From CAYVZU01 sp964455935 (GTDB taxonomy: Bacteria; Fibrobacterota; CAYVZU01): a stretch of DNA of 40,299 nt. Of this stretch, positions 25,665 to 34,030 are shown one piece after another. The notes beneath the pieces are model-generated. The model ran no database searches. It had not been told where the DNA came from and saw only the letters and a program-made list of their open reading frames with translations. Position 1 is the stretch's first letter, and every line of letters starts with the position of its first letter. The translations under genes and the position numbers were made by a program. Where the stretch lies: NCBI GenBank assembly GCA_964455935.1, contig CAYVZU010000020.1:1-40299 (forward strand). The letters run 5' to 3'.

Positions 25665-26536
25665 GGCCGGTTTTCTTCCTGGGGAAGGAGCGCGGCGGCT
25701 TCCGCTGCGACCGTGTCGGGCTCGCCCACATGCGTGGTGTCGGCCTGCCAGCGTGGCTTGCGCCGGAGCACAAAGACCTCCTCGACATAATCGAAGTCCA
25801 CGAATAGCTTGATTCCGAGCTCCTTGTAAATTTTCAGGTCGTCCATCTCGATCGTTTGAACCGTGCCCACGCGCAAGCCCTTGGGAAAAATCCCACCATA
25901 GCCGGACGTCACGATTTTATCGCCCACCGCGACATCGGCGTGCTCCTGTACCCGCATGATGAAGTTGCGGCCGTCTTCCGACTCCAGAATCCCCGCAATC
26001 CGGCTGCGCTGGAGCATGACGCCCACCCGGCAATTGGGATCGCTAAGGAGCTGAATCTGGCAGGCGTAATTGGTGACCGAAACCACCTTGCCGGCCACCC
26101 CCTGGATGCCGACCACGGGCATGTTGCGTTCGACCCCGTCTTTGCTCCCCACGGCCAGAATGAAACTAAACGTGACCCGTCCCGGGTTCTGTGCGATCAC
26201 TTCCGAAGGAATCACGTCGAACCGGGCCCGGTCTTTGAACAGCAGAAGCCCGCGAAGGCGCTGATTTTCGAGTGATTTCTCGCTCAGCTCGGAATTTTCC
26301 ATGCGAAGTCGCGCCACTTCAACGCGCAGGTCCTTGTTCTCTTTCCAGATGTCGCGCACTTTGGTGATCTGGGCCAGCGCGTATTGCATGGGAAAAAAGA
26401 TGGTCGCCGTCATCACGCGCGAGGTCGCAATTTTCCGCGAGATGGGCAGCGAGTGCAGCCAGAGCGAGAATGCGGCAATGACCAGAAACGAGCAGAAACT
26501 ACGATACCGGAGAACGATGCTGAGCAGCCATTGCAT
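25661..26536 (-). CDS. mreC: Rod-shape determining protein MreC
   Basis: 291 residues: one N-terminal membrane helix, a coiled coil (about 70-105, rich in E, L and R) and the two beta-barrel domains of MreC. Family motifs seen are VIAQNPGR, VVGIQGVAGKVVSV, LLSDPNCRVGVML and the GYGGIFPKGLRVGTV stretch. It links cytoplasmic MreB to periplasmic PBP2. A 122-base gap separates it from mreB. That gap carries a 6-bp inverted repeat (GCCCGG at 26589 and CCGGGC at 26626) that might attenuate or process the transcript. Confidence 0.94.
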   Translation of the reverse strand: MQWLLSIVLRYRSFCSFLVIAAFSLWLHSLPISRKIATSRVMTATIFFPMQYALAQITKVRDIWKENKDLRVEVARLRMENSELSEKSLENQRLRGLLLFKDRARFDVIPSEVIAQNPGRVTFSFILAVGSKDGVERNMPVVGIQGVAGKVVSVTNYACQIQLLSDPNCRVGVMLQRSRIAGILESEDGRNFIMRVQEHADVAVGDKIVTSGYGGIFPKGLRVGTVQTIEMDDLKIYKELGIKLFVDFDYVEEVFVLRRKPRWQADTTHVGEPDTVAAEAAALLPQEENRP

Positions 26537-26658
26537 TGGCCGGCCTTCTTGAACACGAGCCCGGTCCCCAACCGTAAAGAGCCGCTATGCCCGGTGTTGC
26601 ATAATCGATATCCGAAGCAGCGATGCCGGGCGAAAGATTGGGCCGCGTCCTTGGTCGT

Positions 26659-27678
26659 TTATCGTTTATTGAGAAAAACCTGGTGATACTTGTCGATGTT
26701 CTCTAAAATCTTCACGCATCCGTTCGCCACACAGGTCAGCGGGTCGTCGACCACATTGACCGGCAGATTGGTCTCCTGGCGAAGTCGCTCATCGAGGCCG
26801 CGCAACTGCGAACTGCCGCCTGTCATCACAATGCCTTTATCCAGGATGTCGGCCGACAATTCGGGCGGAGTCTGTTCGAGTGCCTGCTTGACGGCCTCGA
26901 CAATGGAATTGACCGGCTCGTTGAGCGCCTCGCGAATTTCCGTGGACGTGATACGCAGCGTCTTGGGGATTCCGGCCACCAGATCACGGCCCTTGACTTC
27001 CATTTCCAGCTCTTCCTCCAGCGGAAAGGCCGACCCGATCTTGATTTTGATCTGCTCAGCCGTGCTTTCGCCCACGAAGAGATTGTATGTCTTTTTCAGA
27101 TACATGATGATGGCTTCGTCCATTTCGTCGCCGCCGATGCGAACCGAACTGTCGCAGACCATTCCGTACAGCGCAATCACCGCGATTTCGGCCGTACCAC
27201 CTCCAATATCGATGACCATGTTGCCCGATGGGTCCTCGACGGGAATGCCCATGCCGATGGCCGCGGCCATGGGCTCGGCCACCAGGTACACTTCGCGGCA
27301 GCCCGCGCTTTCCGCCGAATCGACCACGGCGCGCTTTTCAACCTCGGTGATCCCCGAGGGGACGCCAATGCAGACGCGCGGCCGGACAAAGAAGGGGTAT
27401 CGCTGCACTTTCCGAATGAAATACTTCAGCATCTGTTCGACCAGTTCAAAATCCGCAATGACGCCGTCGCGCATGGGGCGGACCGCTTCGATTTCGCTGG
27501 GCGTGCGTCCGAGCATATTTTTGGCCGCCGAACCGATGGCCACGACCCGGCGCGTGTTTTTGTCCGTGGCTACAACCGACGGCTCATTGACGAGAATTCC
27601 CTTATTTCGTACTTTGAGCAGGGTGTTGGCTGTGCCAAGATCGATACCAATGTCGTTTGAGAAATTGAATAATCCCAT
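26659..27678 (-). CDS. mreB: Rod-shape determining actin homologue MreB
   Basis: 339 residues with the actin-fold ATPase motifs: IGIDLGTANTL (phosphate 1), VIDIGGGTAEIAV (phosphate 2) and MTGGSSQLRGL (adenosine). MreB filaments organise side-wall synthesis with MreC, MreD, RodA and PBP2, all encoded next to it in the conserved order. The start at ATG 27678 matches the family N-terminus. The nearest upstream sequence is a 167-bp MITE-like element ending 33 bases before the start codon, so the mreB promoter lies either in or beyond that element. Confidence 0.97.
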   Translation of the reverse strand: MGLFNFSNDIGIDLGTANTLLKVRNKGILVNEPSVVATDKNTRRVVAIGSAAKNMLGRTPSEIEAVRPMRDGVIADFELVEQMLKYFIRKVQRYPFFVRPRVCIGVPSGITEVEKRAVVDSAESAGCREVYLVAEPMAAAIGMGIPVEDPSGNMVIDIGGGTAEIAVIALYGMVCDSSVRIGGDEMDEAIIMYLKKTYNLFVGESTAEQIKIKIGSAFPLEEELEMEVKGRDLVAGIPKTLRITSTEIREALNEPVNSIVEAVKQALEQTPPELSADILDKGIVMTGGSSQLRGLDERLRQETNLPVNVVDDPLTCVANGCVKILENIDKYHQVFLNKR

Positions 27679-27710
27679 CTTCGAATCCTCTCACTTTAGA
27701 AAAAACTGAC

Positions 27711-27877
27711 TAGAGCGCATCTCAAAAAGGATTGCGCGGGCCGAAGCCCGTACGAAAACGACGCAGGCAAGGCGCGCGAAGCAGGCGTATCAAAAGGAGA
27801 TACGCCGATGGAGCACAACGAAGCTTGCGGCGTTTGCAGCCGGGCGATGCCAGAAAGCCTTTTTGAGATGCGCTCTA
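27711..27877. mobile_element. MITE-like element with 20-bp perfect terminal inverted repeats
   Basis: The left end TAGAGCGCATCTCAAAAAGG (27711-27730) is exactly complementary to the right end at 27858-27877. The outermost TA on each side may be a TA target duplication, as for IS630/mariner-type transposition. The 127-bp interior has no open frame of note and carries a perfect 8-bp hairpin GGCGTATC/GATACGCC. It lies between the yhaM-like gene and mreB, 33 bases upstream of the mreB start. AT-rich sequence follows the right end (27878-27893). Confidence 0.85.
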
Positions 27878-27926
27878 AATATAATTTATTCTCTTGACGC
27901 GCATGGACGAAAGTCCGCCGGGCGCT

Positions 27927-28895
27927 TCACGGCTGCCCGTCATTTTCAATACCCGCGAACAGGTAGCGTTCCATAAGCGGAACGAATTCGCTCCAGGATT
28001 TTCCGGCCCGTCTTGTCTCGCTCAATATCCGTCCAAACGCGTTGGCTTTGGAATCGATCTCGTCGGAATAGTAGACCAGAAGCGCTTCCAGTGTCTGAGG
28101 AACAACGGGCGAGCCAAAATCCTTCTGGCCCTGGTGGGCCAGGATCATGTGACCCAGACGCGTTGCCAGCGCGCTCGGAAAGCCCTGGATATTGCGAATC
28201 GCGGCGTTGATCATTTCGTAGCCGATCACCAGGTGCCCCTTGAGCCGGCCTTCATCGGAAAAGTCAATGGCCGCGGTCCGGTAATCGTACTCCACCACTT
28301 TGCCGATATCATGGAGCAGAGCTCCACACACCAGAAGATCGGCATCCAGAAACTCAAACCGGCCCGAAAGAAACAGACAGATCTCAGAAACGGAGACCGA
28401 ATGCTCCAGCAGTCCGCCCCGGTAGCTATGGTGCCAGAGCTTCCCGGCAGGGGCTTCGCAGAAAGCGGCCCATGTTTGTGCGCTTTCTCCCAGAAAAAAA
28501 TCGAGAAGACCGCGCAAGTGCGGGTTTGCGACCCGGTCCATTAATCCACGGAGCTGGAGTTTAAGCTGGCCGACATCGGTCCGCGGTCCGGTCATGATGT
28601 CCTCGGGCGCATATTCGCTTTCCTGCGCGGCGCGAATGGCATCGATCTTGATCTGGAGATTGTCTTTATAGCTTGTGACCATCCCAATGACTTTGACCAC
28701 ATCACCTGCACGGAGGGATCGCGCAACGGCCTCGGGATCTTTCCAGAGCACGGCCTTGATCCGGCCCGAGCGGTCGCCCAGTTCCATCAATAGATAGCGG
28801 GAAGTGGAAGCGTCGCGCAGTTCCGATTTGCGCACAAGCCCGAAGGTCTCGACCGGATGGCCGGTCTTGAGATCAGAGAAGAAAATTTTGGCCAT
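27927..28895 (-). CDS. OB-fold and HD-domain protein, YhaM-like 3'-5' exoribonuclease
   Basis: 322 residues arranged as in YhaM/CbfI: an OB-fold nucleic-acid-binding domain (about 15-95, with SELRDASTSRYLLMELGD) followed by an HD phosphohydrolase domain. Metal ligands are visible in GGLLEH (H165), LLHDIGK (H195, D196), KGHLVIG, and the later HMILAHQG. YhaM degrades single-stranded RNA from the 3' end. The gene starts immediately after the stop of the upstream barrel gene (TAAATG), so it is translationally coupled to envelope genes, an unusual setting for this enzyme. Confidence 0.85.
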   Translation of the reverse strand: MAKIFFSDLKTGHPVETFGLVRKSELRDASTSRYLLMELGDRSGRIKAVLWKDPEAVARSLRAGDVVKVIGMVTSYKDNLQIKIDAIRAAQESEYAPEDIMTGPRTDVGQLKLQLRGLMDRVANPHLRGLLDFFLGESAQTWAAFCEAPAGKLWHHSYRGGLLEHSVSVSEICLFLSGRFEFLDADLLVCGALLHDIGKVVEYDYRTAAIDFSDEGRLKGHLVIGYEMINAAIRNIQGFPSALATRLGHMILAHQGQKDFGSPVVPQTLEALLVYYSDEIDSKANAFGRILSETRRAGKSWSEFVPLMERYLFAGIENDGQP

Positions 28896-29891
28896 TTAAA
28901 AATTCCAGAAGGTAAGGCCCAGCGTATGGCCGGCCTCGAAGTCATGGGCCGCCAGCACCAGGGCGTAGTCGATTTGAAAGCTCCGGTACCGCAATCCCAT
29001 GCCCAGCGAGGGCCGGGCCTCTTCGCGATGGAGGGGATAGCCGGCCCGCAGGAAAAACTGGTCGCGGTAGCCCGTCTCCACGCCCACGGGAATCCACCAA
29101 GTCTTCTCGTTGACCAGAGCCTGGATATCCGCCAGGGCTTCCACGCTGAATTTCCCAAAAACCCGCCTGCCCTGAATGCCCGCCTTGCATAAAAGGGGGA
29201 GATCCTCTCGTGTTCCGGACCCGAATGATTCGGCCCGGCCCAGATTGAGAATCGCCAGCCCGGCAGCCGCATTGGGTCCCAGCGATACCCGTCCGCCCAG
29301 ATCCAACGCAACACCATCGCGTGAGAATTCCATTACGGTCTCGCGAAATCCTTTAAGACCCGCGCCAAAGGCCCATCGACCCGCGGTCCGGCCATAGTGA
29401 ATGGCCGCGACAAGGTCCTGCCACCCAAACGTCGCAGTCGAGTCGTAATGCCCCTCCAGGTCCGCTGGAACAATTCCACCGTCGAGGCTATAGAAAAGGC
29501 CAATGCCAAACCGATTCGCTCCGAAGCCGGCAAGGGCCTGCAGGCCGTCGCGGCGCAGCTGGGGAAACTCACGGGCTTCCTCGGCATGAATAAATCGTTC
29601 GGATGCTCCGGCCACTGCCGCCGGATTGGCTGCCAGAAGTCCGGTCGCATCGGTTCCCGCTGTCCCGGCGCCGGCCATTGCCGTTTGGCGCGCACCCATG
29701 GGCGCCAGAAGAACATGGGCTGTCGAGGAGGTTTGTGCGGGGGAAATGGCGAAAAGGCCTGAAAAGAGAATGCCGAAGAAAGTTGTCAGTTGTCGGCTGT
29801 CAGTTGCTAGTCCGAAAACGGAAGTTGACGGATTTTGTTTGAGACTGAGAACTGAGAACTGAGAACCGAGAATTCCTCTTAAAAATCCCAT
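28896..29891 (-). CDS. PorV/PorQ-like outer-membrane beta-barrel protein with heptamer repeats in its 5' coding end
   Basis: About 331 residues. The body has the PorV/PorQ-type opening APMGARQTAMAGAG, then LLAANPAAVA and alternating barrel strands ending LGLTFWNF. PorV is the type IX secretion shuttle protein; related barrels occur widely in FCB bacteria. A signal-peptide-like core (FFGILFSGLFAISPAQT) begins only at about residue 38, and no ATG, GTG or TTG is in frame between it and ATG 29891. That ATG has GGAG five bases before it and overlaps the preceding gene by 13 bases, so it is the best start. The intervening 37 codons are built partly from period-7 repeats. Gain or loss of one unit would put the body out of frame. 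Confidence 0.75.
   Translation of the reverse strand: MGFLRGILGSQFSVLSLKQNPSTSVFGLATDSRQLTTFFGILFSGLFAISPAQTSSTAHVLLAPMGARQTAMAGAGTAGTDATGLLAANPAAVAGASERFIHAEEAREFPQLRRDGLQALAGFGANRFGIGLFYSLDGGIVPADLEGHYDSTATFGWQDLVAAIHYGRTAGRWAFGAGLKGFRETVMEFSRDGVALDLGGRVSLGPNAAAGLAILNLGRAESFGSGTREDLPLLCKAGIQGRRVFGKFSVEALADIQALVNEKTWWIPVGVETGYRDQFFLRAGYPLHREEARPSLGMGLRYRSFQIDYALVLAAHDFEAGHTLGLTFWNF
29783..29810. repeat. Period-7 tandem repeat (ttgtcag-type) inside coding region
   Basis: Four units, ttgtcag, ttgtcgg, ctgtcag and ttgctag on the plus strand. They lie within the translated 5' part of the PorV-like gene at 28896-29891, just upstream of the signal-peptide core. Confidence 0.75.
29843..29870. repeat. 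Period-7 tandem repeat (aactgag-type) inside coding region
   Basis: Four units, gactgag, aactgag, aactgag and aaccgag on the plus strand, 33 bases from the ttgtcag-type tract and beginning about 20 bases after the ATG of the same PorV-like gene (read on the minus strand). Confidence 0.8.
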
Positions 29892-30835
29892 TGCCACTCC
29901 ACCGTATGATTCAATCCCATGCCATTGCGTTCGAAAGCAAAGGAGTAGTCGAAATCCAGCCCCTTAAGAATATCGCTTATGCCGAAACCCAGGGGAAAGC
30001 GGCCTCGGTCGTAGCCGGTTCGAACGGCGAATCGGGGGGTGACCCAGGCCTCGACTCCGGCATGCTGGGAATGGGTCCAAAGCCAGCGATCCGAGGCGCT
30101 TTGCCAAAAGAAAAGGTTCTCCTCCAAGGCCACACGGTAATCATGATTCCGGAATAGGCCTTTGTAGCAGGCGCCCAGCTTGGCATGATAAGGGAGACTG
30201 AAATCGGCAACGGCGTTCCAATCCGTTCCGGTCGGCACCTGCCAGGGAATTTTGCCGCTGAGGATTGGGAGATTTTTGACCGCCAGTCCCGCGGAGAGCG
30301 CGCGGGTAGCCTGCCAGTAGGCCCCCAGATCAAGCAGTCCGACCGAGGAGCTGTTGAATTCGTGGACCCGATGATAGAAGAATCCCAGCGTCGCGCCCAA
30401 TGACAGGGTCCGCCGGGGCCGGTACGCCAGCCCGACCCGTGCCGCATTGAATGATTCCGACGAGGTACCCGCGACGGTTTCATCCGCATCGATGATTTCA
30501 AATTCCGGATCGCCGCGGTAGAGCCAGGCAAAGCCAATGGCCGCTTTGGGCCGGATGGGCTGCATGAACATGGCGAAGCCTTCGCGCCGGTCCAGTGAAA
30601 GAAGAGACCCGCCCAGATGCAGCACTCGTTGGGGTGAAAGAGCCAATAGCGCGGGGTTGGCCTGCATGCCTGCCACGGCGTCGGACAGCGCCACGGTGGC
30701 ATTTCCCATACCCTGGCCCTCGGCGCCATACCCGGTGCGCAACATGCCGCCGGGCAGCCCGCCCAGGGGCACGTTGGGGGGAAATGCCTGGGCCGCGGCC
30801 CAGAAAAGACTAACGAGCAACCAGGATCTTGCCAA
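29879..30835 (-). CDS. PorV/PorQ-like outer-membrane beta-barrel protein
   Basis: About 318 residues: signal peptide (MARSWLLVSLFWAAAQA), then GYGAEGQGMGNATVALSDAV and QANPALLAL, which is the conserved N-terminal pattern of the PorV/UPF0164-like barrels, followed by beta strands to the terminal VEWQWDF. The start is taken as TTG 30835, because GGGGAG lies seven bases before it and the signal peptide begins there; the frame is open to 31225 but overlaps the upstream gene. It overlaps the propeller gene by 26 bases and the next barrel gene by 13. The two adjacent PorV-like genes probably arose by duplication and may act with the secreted propeller protein upstream. Confidence 0.78.
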   Translation of the reverse strand: MARSWLLVSLFWAAAQAFPPNVPLGGLPGGMLRTGYGAEGQGMGNATVALSDAVAGMQANPALLALSPQRVLHLGGSLLSLDRREGFAMFMQPIRPKAAIGFAWLYRGDPEFEIIDADETVAGTSSESFNAARVGLAYRPRRTLSLGATLGFFYHRVHEFNSSSVGLLDLGAYWQATRALSAGLAVKNLPILSGKIPWQVPTGTDWNAVADFSLPYHAKLGACYKGLFRNHDYRVALEENLFFWQSASDRWLWTHSQHAGVEAWVTPRFAVRTGYDRGRFPLGFGISDILKGLDFDYSFAFERNGMGLNHTVEWQWDF

Positions 30836-32324
30836 AGCCCTTCTCCCCTTTATCGGTCTTGATGCGGAAATAGTAGGTGCCGATCGAAACCCGGTCTCCG
30901 CGTTCATTGGTTCCGTCCCAACGGTCTTCGAGATAGCTTGCGCTCCGCTTGTTGGGCGTCTCATTTCCGGCGGTGCGAACCTGATCACGGATGATCGTTT
31001 TGACCCGGTCCATATTCCAGTCGAAAACCTCAATTGTCGTACGGCCCGATTGCCGGAGATTATACACAAAGCGGACCCCGTCGGTCCTGAAATCAAGCAC
31101 GTTGGGAACGGCATAGATCTGGCGTAAACCGGTCGAAACCGGCGGGCAAATCTGAATTGGATTGCCCCACCCGGCCCCCGCGGTCGCCGAGTGAAAGAGC
31201 CCCTCGTCGGTTCCCACCCAGACAATCGTGTCGCCTTGCTTCATTTCCACGGAGATTGTGTTGCAGGTCCGAGGAGTCAACCCGCGGCCCTGAAAATAGG
31301 AGGGAGTCCTGGCTATGGAAGTTCCCTGCAATCGATAAAATCCGTTTCCGTTTACAGCCCAGGCCGCCGTGCCCGCAAACGCCATTGTACTCGGAAGACC
31401 GCCGTCGAGGGAATCCGCCTGGGTCCATGATGCGCCGCCATCCGTGCTGCGCAGGAGCTTTGGGGTCTGTGCAATTGTGGTGTCCCGGTTGTTCTCCGCG
31501 GCGGCCCAGAGCGCGGTTGAGCCGCCCAAGTCCTGTGTCCAAAGTCCCAGCACTTCCCGGCCGGCGCCCGGCGGCAGCGCGATCCGGCTCCAGGACGCGC
31601 AGCGGTCCGCGGAACGGTACAGCCCGTCCGATGTGCCCGCATAAAACCGGCAAGGCCCCGGCCCGGAACTATCAACAGCAACGCTCCAGACAACGTATCG
31701 GCCGGGGAACGTTGTTTCCGGATACATTTGGCCCCCGTATTCCACCGAATCGCGGATCCAAAGGGAATCGGGCGGAAAGTCGCGCATGGGGTATGCGGGC
31801 AAGCGGCCCGTTGTGTCCGGCAGCCGGACAAACCATCCCGAATCCGAGCGAAGATCGTTGATCAGCAACCCGCCGTAAACGTAGGCGAAGAGAATAAGGG
31901 AATCGCCGGCAGCCGCGGCGTAGCCCAGCTTGCGGCTGGAATTATTTTTCCAAGTAAAGGTGGTGTTGGACCAGCTTTCGGATGCGGGGTCATAGTGGGC
32001 CACTCCCGTGCCGTAATAGTCATTGCCGTTCTGGCCGAAGGTGGCGATAAGAACCCGGCCGTAGGCCGCGATCATAGCGCCCGCGGTGTCAGTGCCAAGT
32101 CCGTGCGTCTGCGTGAAGCCTTTCCAGGTTAATCCGGTATCCGCGGTATAATTGACCCCTTTGACGGTGGAAACCCAAAGCGTATCTCCGACATGCATGA
32201 GTCCGGTAATTTGATTGCTCGTCAGGGAGGTTAGCGGAGTGGCGTGCGTCCGCGCCTCGACCGCTGTGGAAGACAAAAGAAGAGAAACCGACAGCAGGAG
32301 AAACGCACTAGAGCTTCTTGTCAT
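30810..32324 (-). CDS. Secreted beta-propeller protein with C-terminal FlgD-like domain
   Basis: 504 residues: signal peptide (MTRSSSAFLLLSVSLLL through AVEA), then BNR/sortilin-like propeller repeats with TADTGLTWKGF, YRSADRCASWSR and RSTDGGASWTQ patterns and repeated WVGTDEGLFHS-type strands. The last 90 residues form a FlgD-like Ig domain: VRFVYNLRQSGRTTIEVFDW, RWDGTNERGDRVSIGTYYF and a final GFGKILVAR. Such domains end many secreted proteins in FCB bacteria and often accompany type IX-like export. It starts in an ATGA overlap with lolA. Substrate or ligand unknown. Confidence 0.8.
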   Translation of the reverse strand: MTRSSSAFLLLSVSLLLSSTAVEARTHATPLTSLTSNQITGLMHVGDTLWVSTVKGVNYTADTGLTWKGFTQTHGLGTDTAGAMIAAYGRVLIATFGQNGNDYYGTGVAHYDPASESWSNTTFTWKNNSSRKLGYAAAAGDSLILFAYVYGGLLINDLRSDSGWFVRLPDTTGRLPAYPMRDFPPDSLWIRDSVEYGGQMYPETTFPGRYVVWSVAVDSSGPGPCRFYAGTSDGLYRSADRCASWSRIALPPGAGREVLGLWTQDLGGSTALWAAAENNRDTTIAQTPKLLRSTDGGASWTQADSLDGGLPSTMAFAGTAAWAVNGNGFYRLQGTSIARTPSYFQGRGLTPRTCNTISVEMKQGDTIVWVGTDEGLFHSATAGAGWGNPIQICPPVSTGLRQIYAVPNVLDFRTDGVRFVYNLRQSGRTTIEVFDWNMDRVKTIIRDQVRTAGNETPNKRSASYLEDRWDGTNERGDRVSIGTYYFRIKTDKGEKGFGKILVAR

Positions 32325-32950
32325 TGGCCTGATCCGAAATCCCTTTGGTCGAAAATTTCAGTGCCTTCCTTGGGCCGGAACACGAATGTGTCTTTGGCGA
32401 ATTCCTTCGCCGTCTGAATTTTGCGGACCTTGTACGAAGTGAGGTTTCCTTCACCGTCGTCAAGAGTCAATTCAATCGGCCTCAGTCCTTTGGTGTCTAC
32501 CCAGGCGTGGAATTTCGCCACATTCAGATCCCGCTTGGGATCCTCAAACACAATGTGCCAGACATCCCGTGAATTCCATTTCTCCATTCCCGCCTCGCTG
32601 CGGCGAAAATCCGATCTGTGCAGACGAAGCCACTCCAGAGGGTTGTAGGCCGGGTCGGCTCCGGCGTTTTCGATGGCCACCTGATTGGTTTTGGAGGAAA
32701 AACGCCAGAGTGTGCGCCCGTCGCTGACCATGGTCAAATCGCCGATCAACAGCCTAAACCGGTTTGGGGCGCAGGCCTTGAGTTCCCCTGGCGCGGTCTT
32801 GGCTTTTGCGGAAAGGGCCGTCTTGGTGATCATGTCGAAGTGCATGGAAACGCAGGGTTGGAAATGCCGAAGGACTCCGTCCAGCAACGAATCGGTGCTT
32901 TGTGCGGCCGAAAACGAATATAGAGCCATGAATAAGAAGGCTGCGCGCAT
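32321..32950 (-). CDS. LolA-like outer-membrane lipoprotein carrier
   Basis: About 209 residues with a signal peptide (MRAAFLFMALYSFSAAQ) and the LolA-type half-barrel pattern: FDMITKT, PGELKACAPNRFRL, LTMVSDGRTLWRFSSKTNQV, and a C-terminal VDTKGLRPIELTLDD followed by FVFRPKEGTEI. LolA ferries lipoproteins through the periplasm to the outer membrane. ATG 32950 is chosen because the signal peptide starts there; an open frame extends to 33028. It is the first gene of a coupled minus-strand chain that continues through propeller, two barrels and the YhaM-like gene. Confidence 0.8.
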   Translation of the reverse strand: MRAAFLFMALYSFSAAQSTDSLLDGVLRHFQPCVSMHFDMITKTALSAKAKTAPGELKACAPNRFRLLIGDLTMVSDGRTLWRFSSKTNQVAIENAGADPAYNPLEWLRLHRSDFRRSEAGMEKWNSRDVWHIVFEDPKRDLNVAKFHAWVDTKGLRPIELTLDDGEGNLTSYKVRKIQTAKEFAKDTFVFRPKEGTEIFDQRDFGSGQ

Positions 32951-33100
32951 TAAAGTTAAGATACTTACTTGTCCCGCAGTGTCACAATCAACCATATTCC
33001 CGAATAGCTCTTTGCTCAGGGACTGCACATTATGATACGCATTTTACCGATCAGATTGGGCGGCGGCGGCCCAAGGCATGGCGGCCTAAATCGAAACTTA

Positions 33101-33129
33101 TTGACAAAACAACAACAAAATTAAACATT
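33101..33129 (+). promoter_or_regulatory. Possible promoter for the MBL-fold hydrolase gene
   Basis: A perfect -35-like TTGACA at 33101-33106 is followed after 17 bases by a poor -10 match (AACATT, 33124-33129) in an AT-rich stretch just before AAGGA and ATG 33137. The 186-bp divergent gap to lolA would have to hold promoters for both strands. Confidence 0.3.
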
Positions 33130-33136
33130 AAGGACT

Positions 33137-34006
33137 ATGAAAATCCGCTTCTGGGGAGTCCGTGGGAGCATCCCGGTTCCCGGTCCCTCAACCGTTAAAT
33201 TTGGTGGAAATACCACCTGCCTTGAAGTTGAATTGGATGAGCGGACAATCCTCTTCGACGCGGGGAGCGGCATTCGTCCCTTAGGAATCAGGATGATGGG
33301 AGAAGGGGAGCAGCGGATCCATCTTTTTCTAAGCCATGTGCATTGGGATCACATCCAGGGCTTCCCCTTCTTCATGCCGGCCCTGAAGCCGGGCAACACG
33401 ATTCACATCTACGGAACCGAAAACGCCGACAACAGCCTTTCCGAGATCCTGGCCGGTCAAATGGAAGGTCCGCACTTTCCGTTGAGCATTGCGCAGATGG
33501 GCGGAACCATTTTCTTTCACGACGTGAAGGAAGGGGCCACGATTCAGATCAAGGACAGCGACCGGGTGCTGGCGACCGTGCAAAATGCGCGCCTAAACCA
33601 CCCCAATGGAGTGGTCGGCTACCGGCTCTGCGACAGGGCCAGCGGAAAGACCTTTGTGTTCGCCACCGATACCGAGCACTACGCGGACCACATCGATGAG
33701 AACCTGGTTCGCCTCTGTCATGATGCCGATCTGCTGATCTACGACGGCCAATATACCCCGTCCGAGTACCTGGGTGGAAACGGCGTGCCCTGCCATAAGG
33801 GGTGGGGCCATTCCACATGGGAGAAAGGTGTGGAGGTGGCGCTGAAGGCCGGTGTTCGGCGATTGATCATCACGCATCATGATCCCAGTCACGATGACGC
33901 TTTTCTTCAAAAGTTGGAGCAGAAGGCCAGAGAAGCCCTTGCGGAACGCAAGACCTCGCTCAAAATCGAGTGGGCCTACGAGGGTATGAGCGTCACGCTA
34001 AAGTAG
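33137..34006 (+). CDS. Metallo-beta-lactamase-fold hydrolase
   Basis: 289 residues of the cytosolic RNase Z/PhnP-like MBL group. The opening MKIRFWGVRGSIPVPG with FGGNTTCLEVE and DAGSGIRPLG is characteristic, and the metal motif is H67-V-H69-W-D71-H72. Later ligands are likely H in ARLNHPNG, D in VFATDTEH and H in RLIITHHDPSHDD. This subfamily is often called an MBL-fold metal-dependent hydrolase; its substrate is not known, with cyclic phosphodiesters as one possibility. AAGGA precedes ATG 33137. The next gene starts 24 bases later. Confidence 0.88.
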   Translation: MKIRFWGVRGSIPVPGPSTVKFGGNTTCLEVELDERTILFDAGSGIRPLGIRMMGEGEQRIHLFLSHVHWDHIQGFPFFMPALKPGNTIHIYGTENADNSLSEILAGQMEGPHFPLSIAQMGGTIFFHDVKEGATIQIKDSDRVLATVQNARLNHPNGVVGYRLCDRASGKTFVFATDTEHYADHIDENLVRLCHDADLLIYDGQYTPSEYLGGNGVPCHKGWGHSTWEKGVEVALKAGVRRLIITHHDPSHDDAFLQKLEQKAREALAERKTSLKIEWAYEGMSVTLK

Positions 34007-34030
34007 ACCTCCCGACTGCCGTTCCCCGTC

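Noticed and set aside
26690..27709. Long plus-strand open frame opposite mreB
   Set aside because: It is the exact antisense of the strongly conserved mreB coding sequence and its translation is Ser/Arg-rich with no domain.
27880..27894. TATAAT-like hexamer on the plus strand
   Set aside because: No plus-strand gene follows; the sequence is the AT-rich flank of the MITE-like element.
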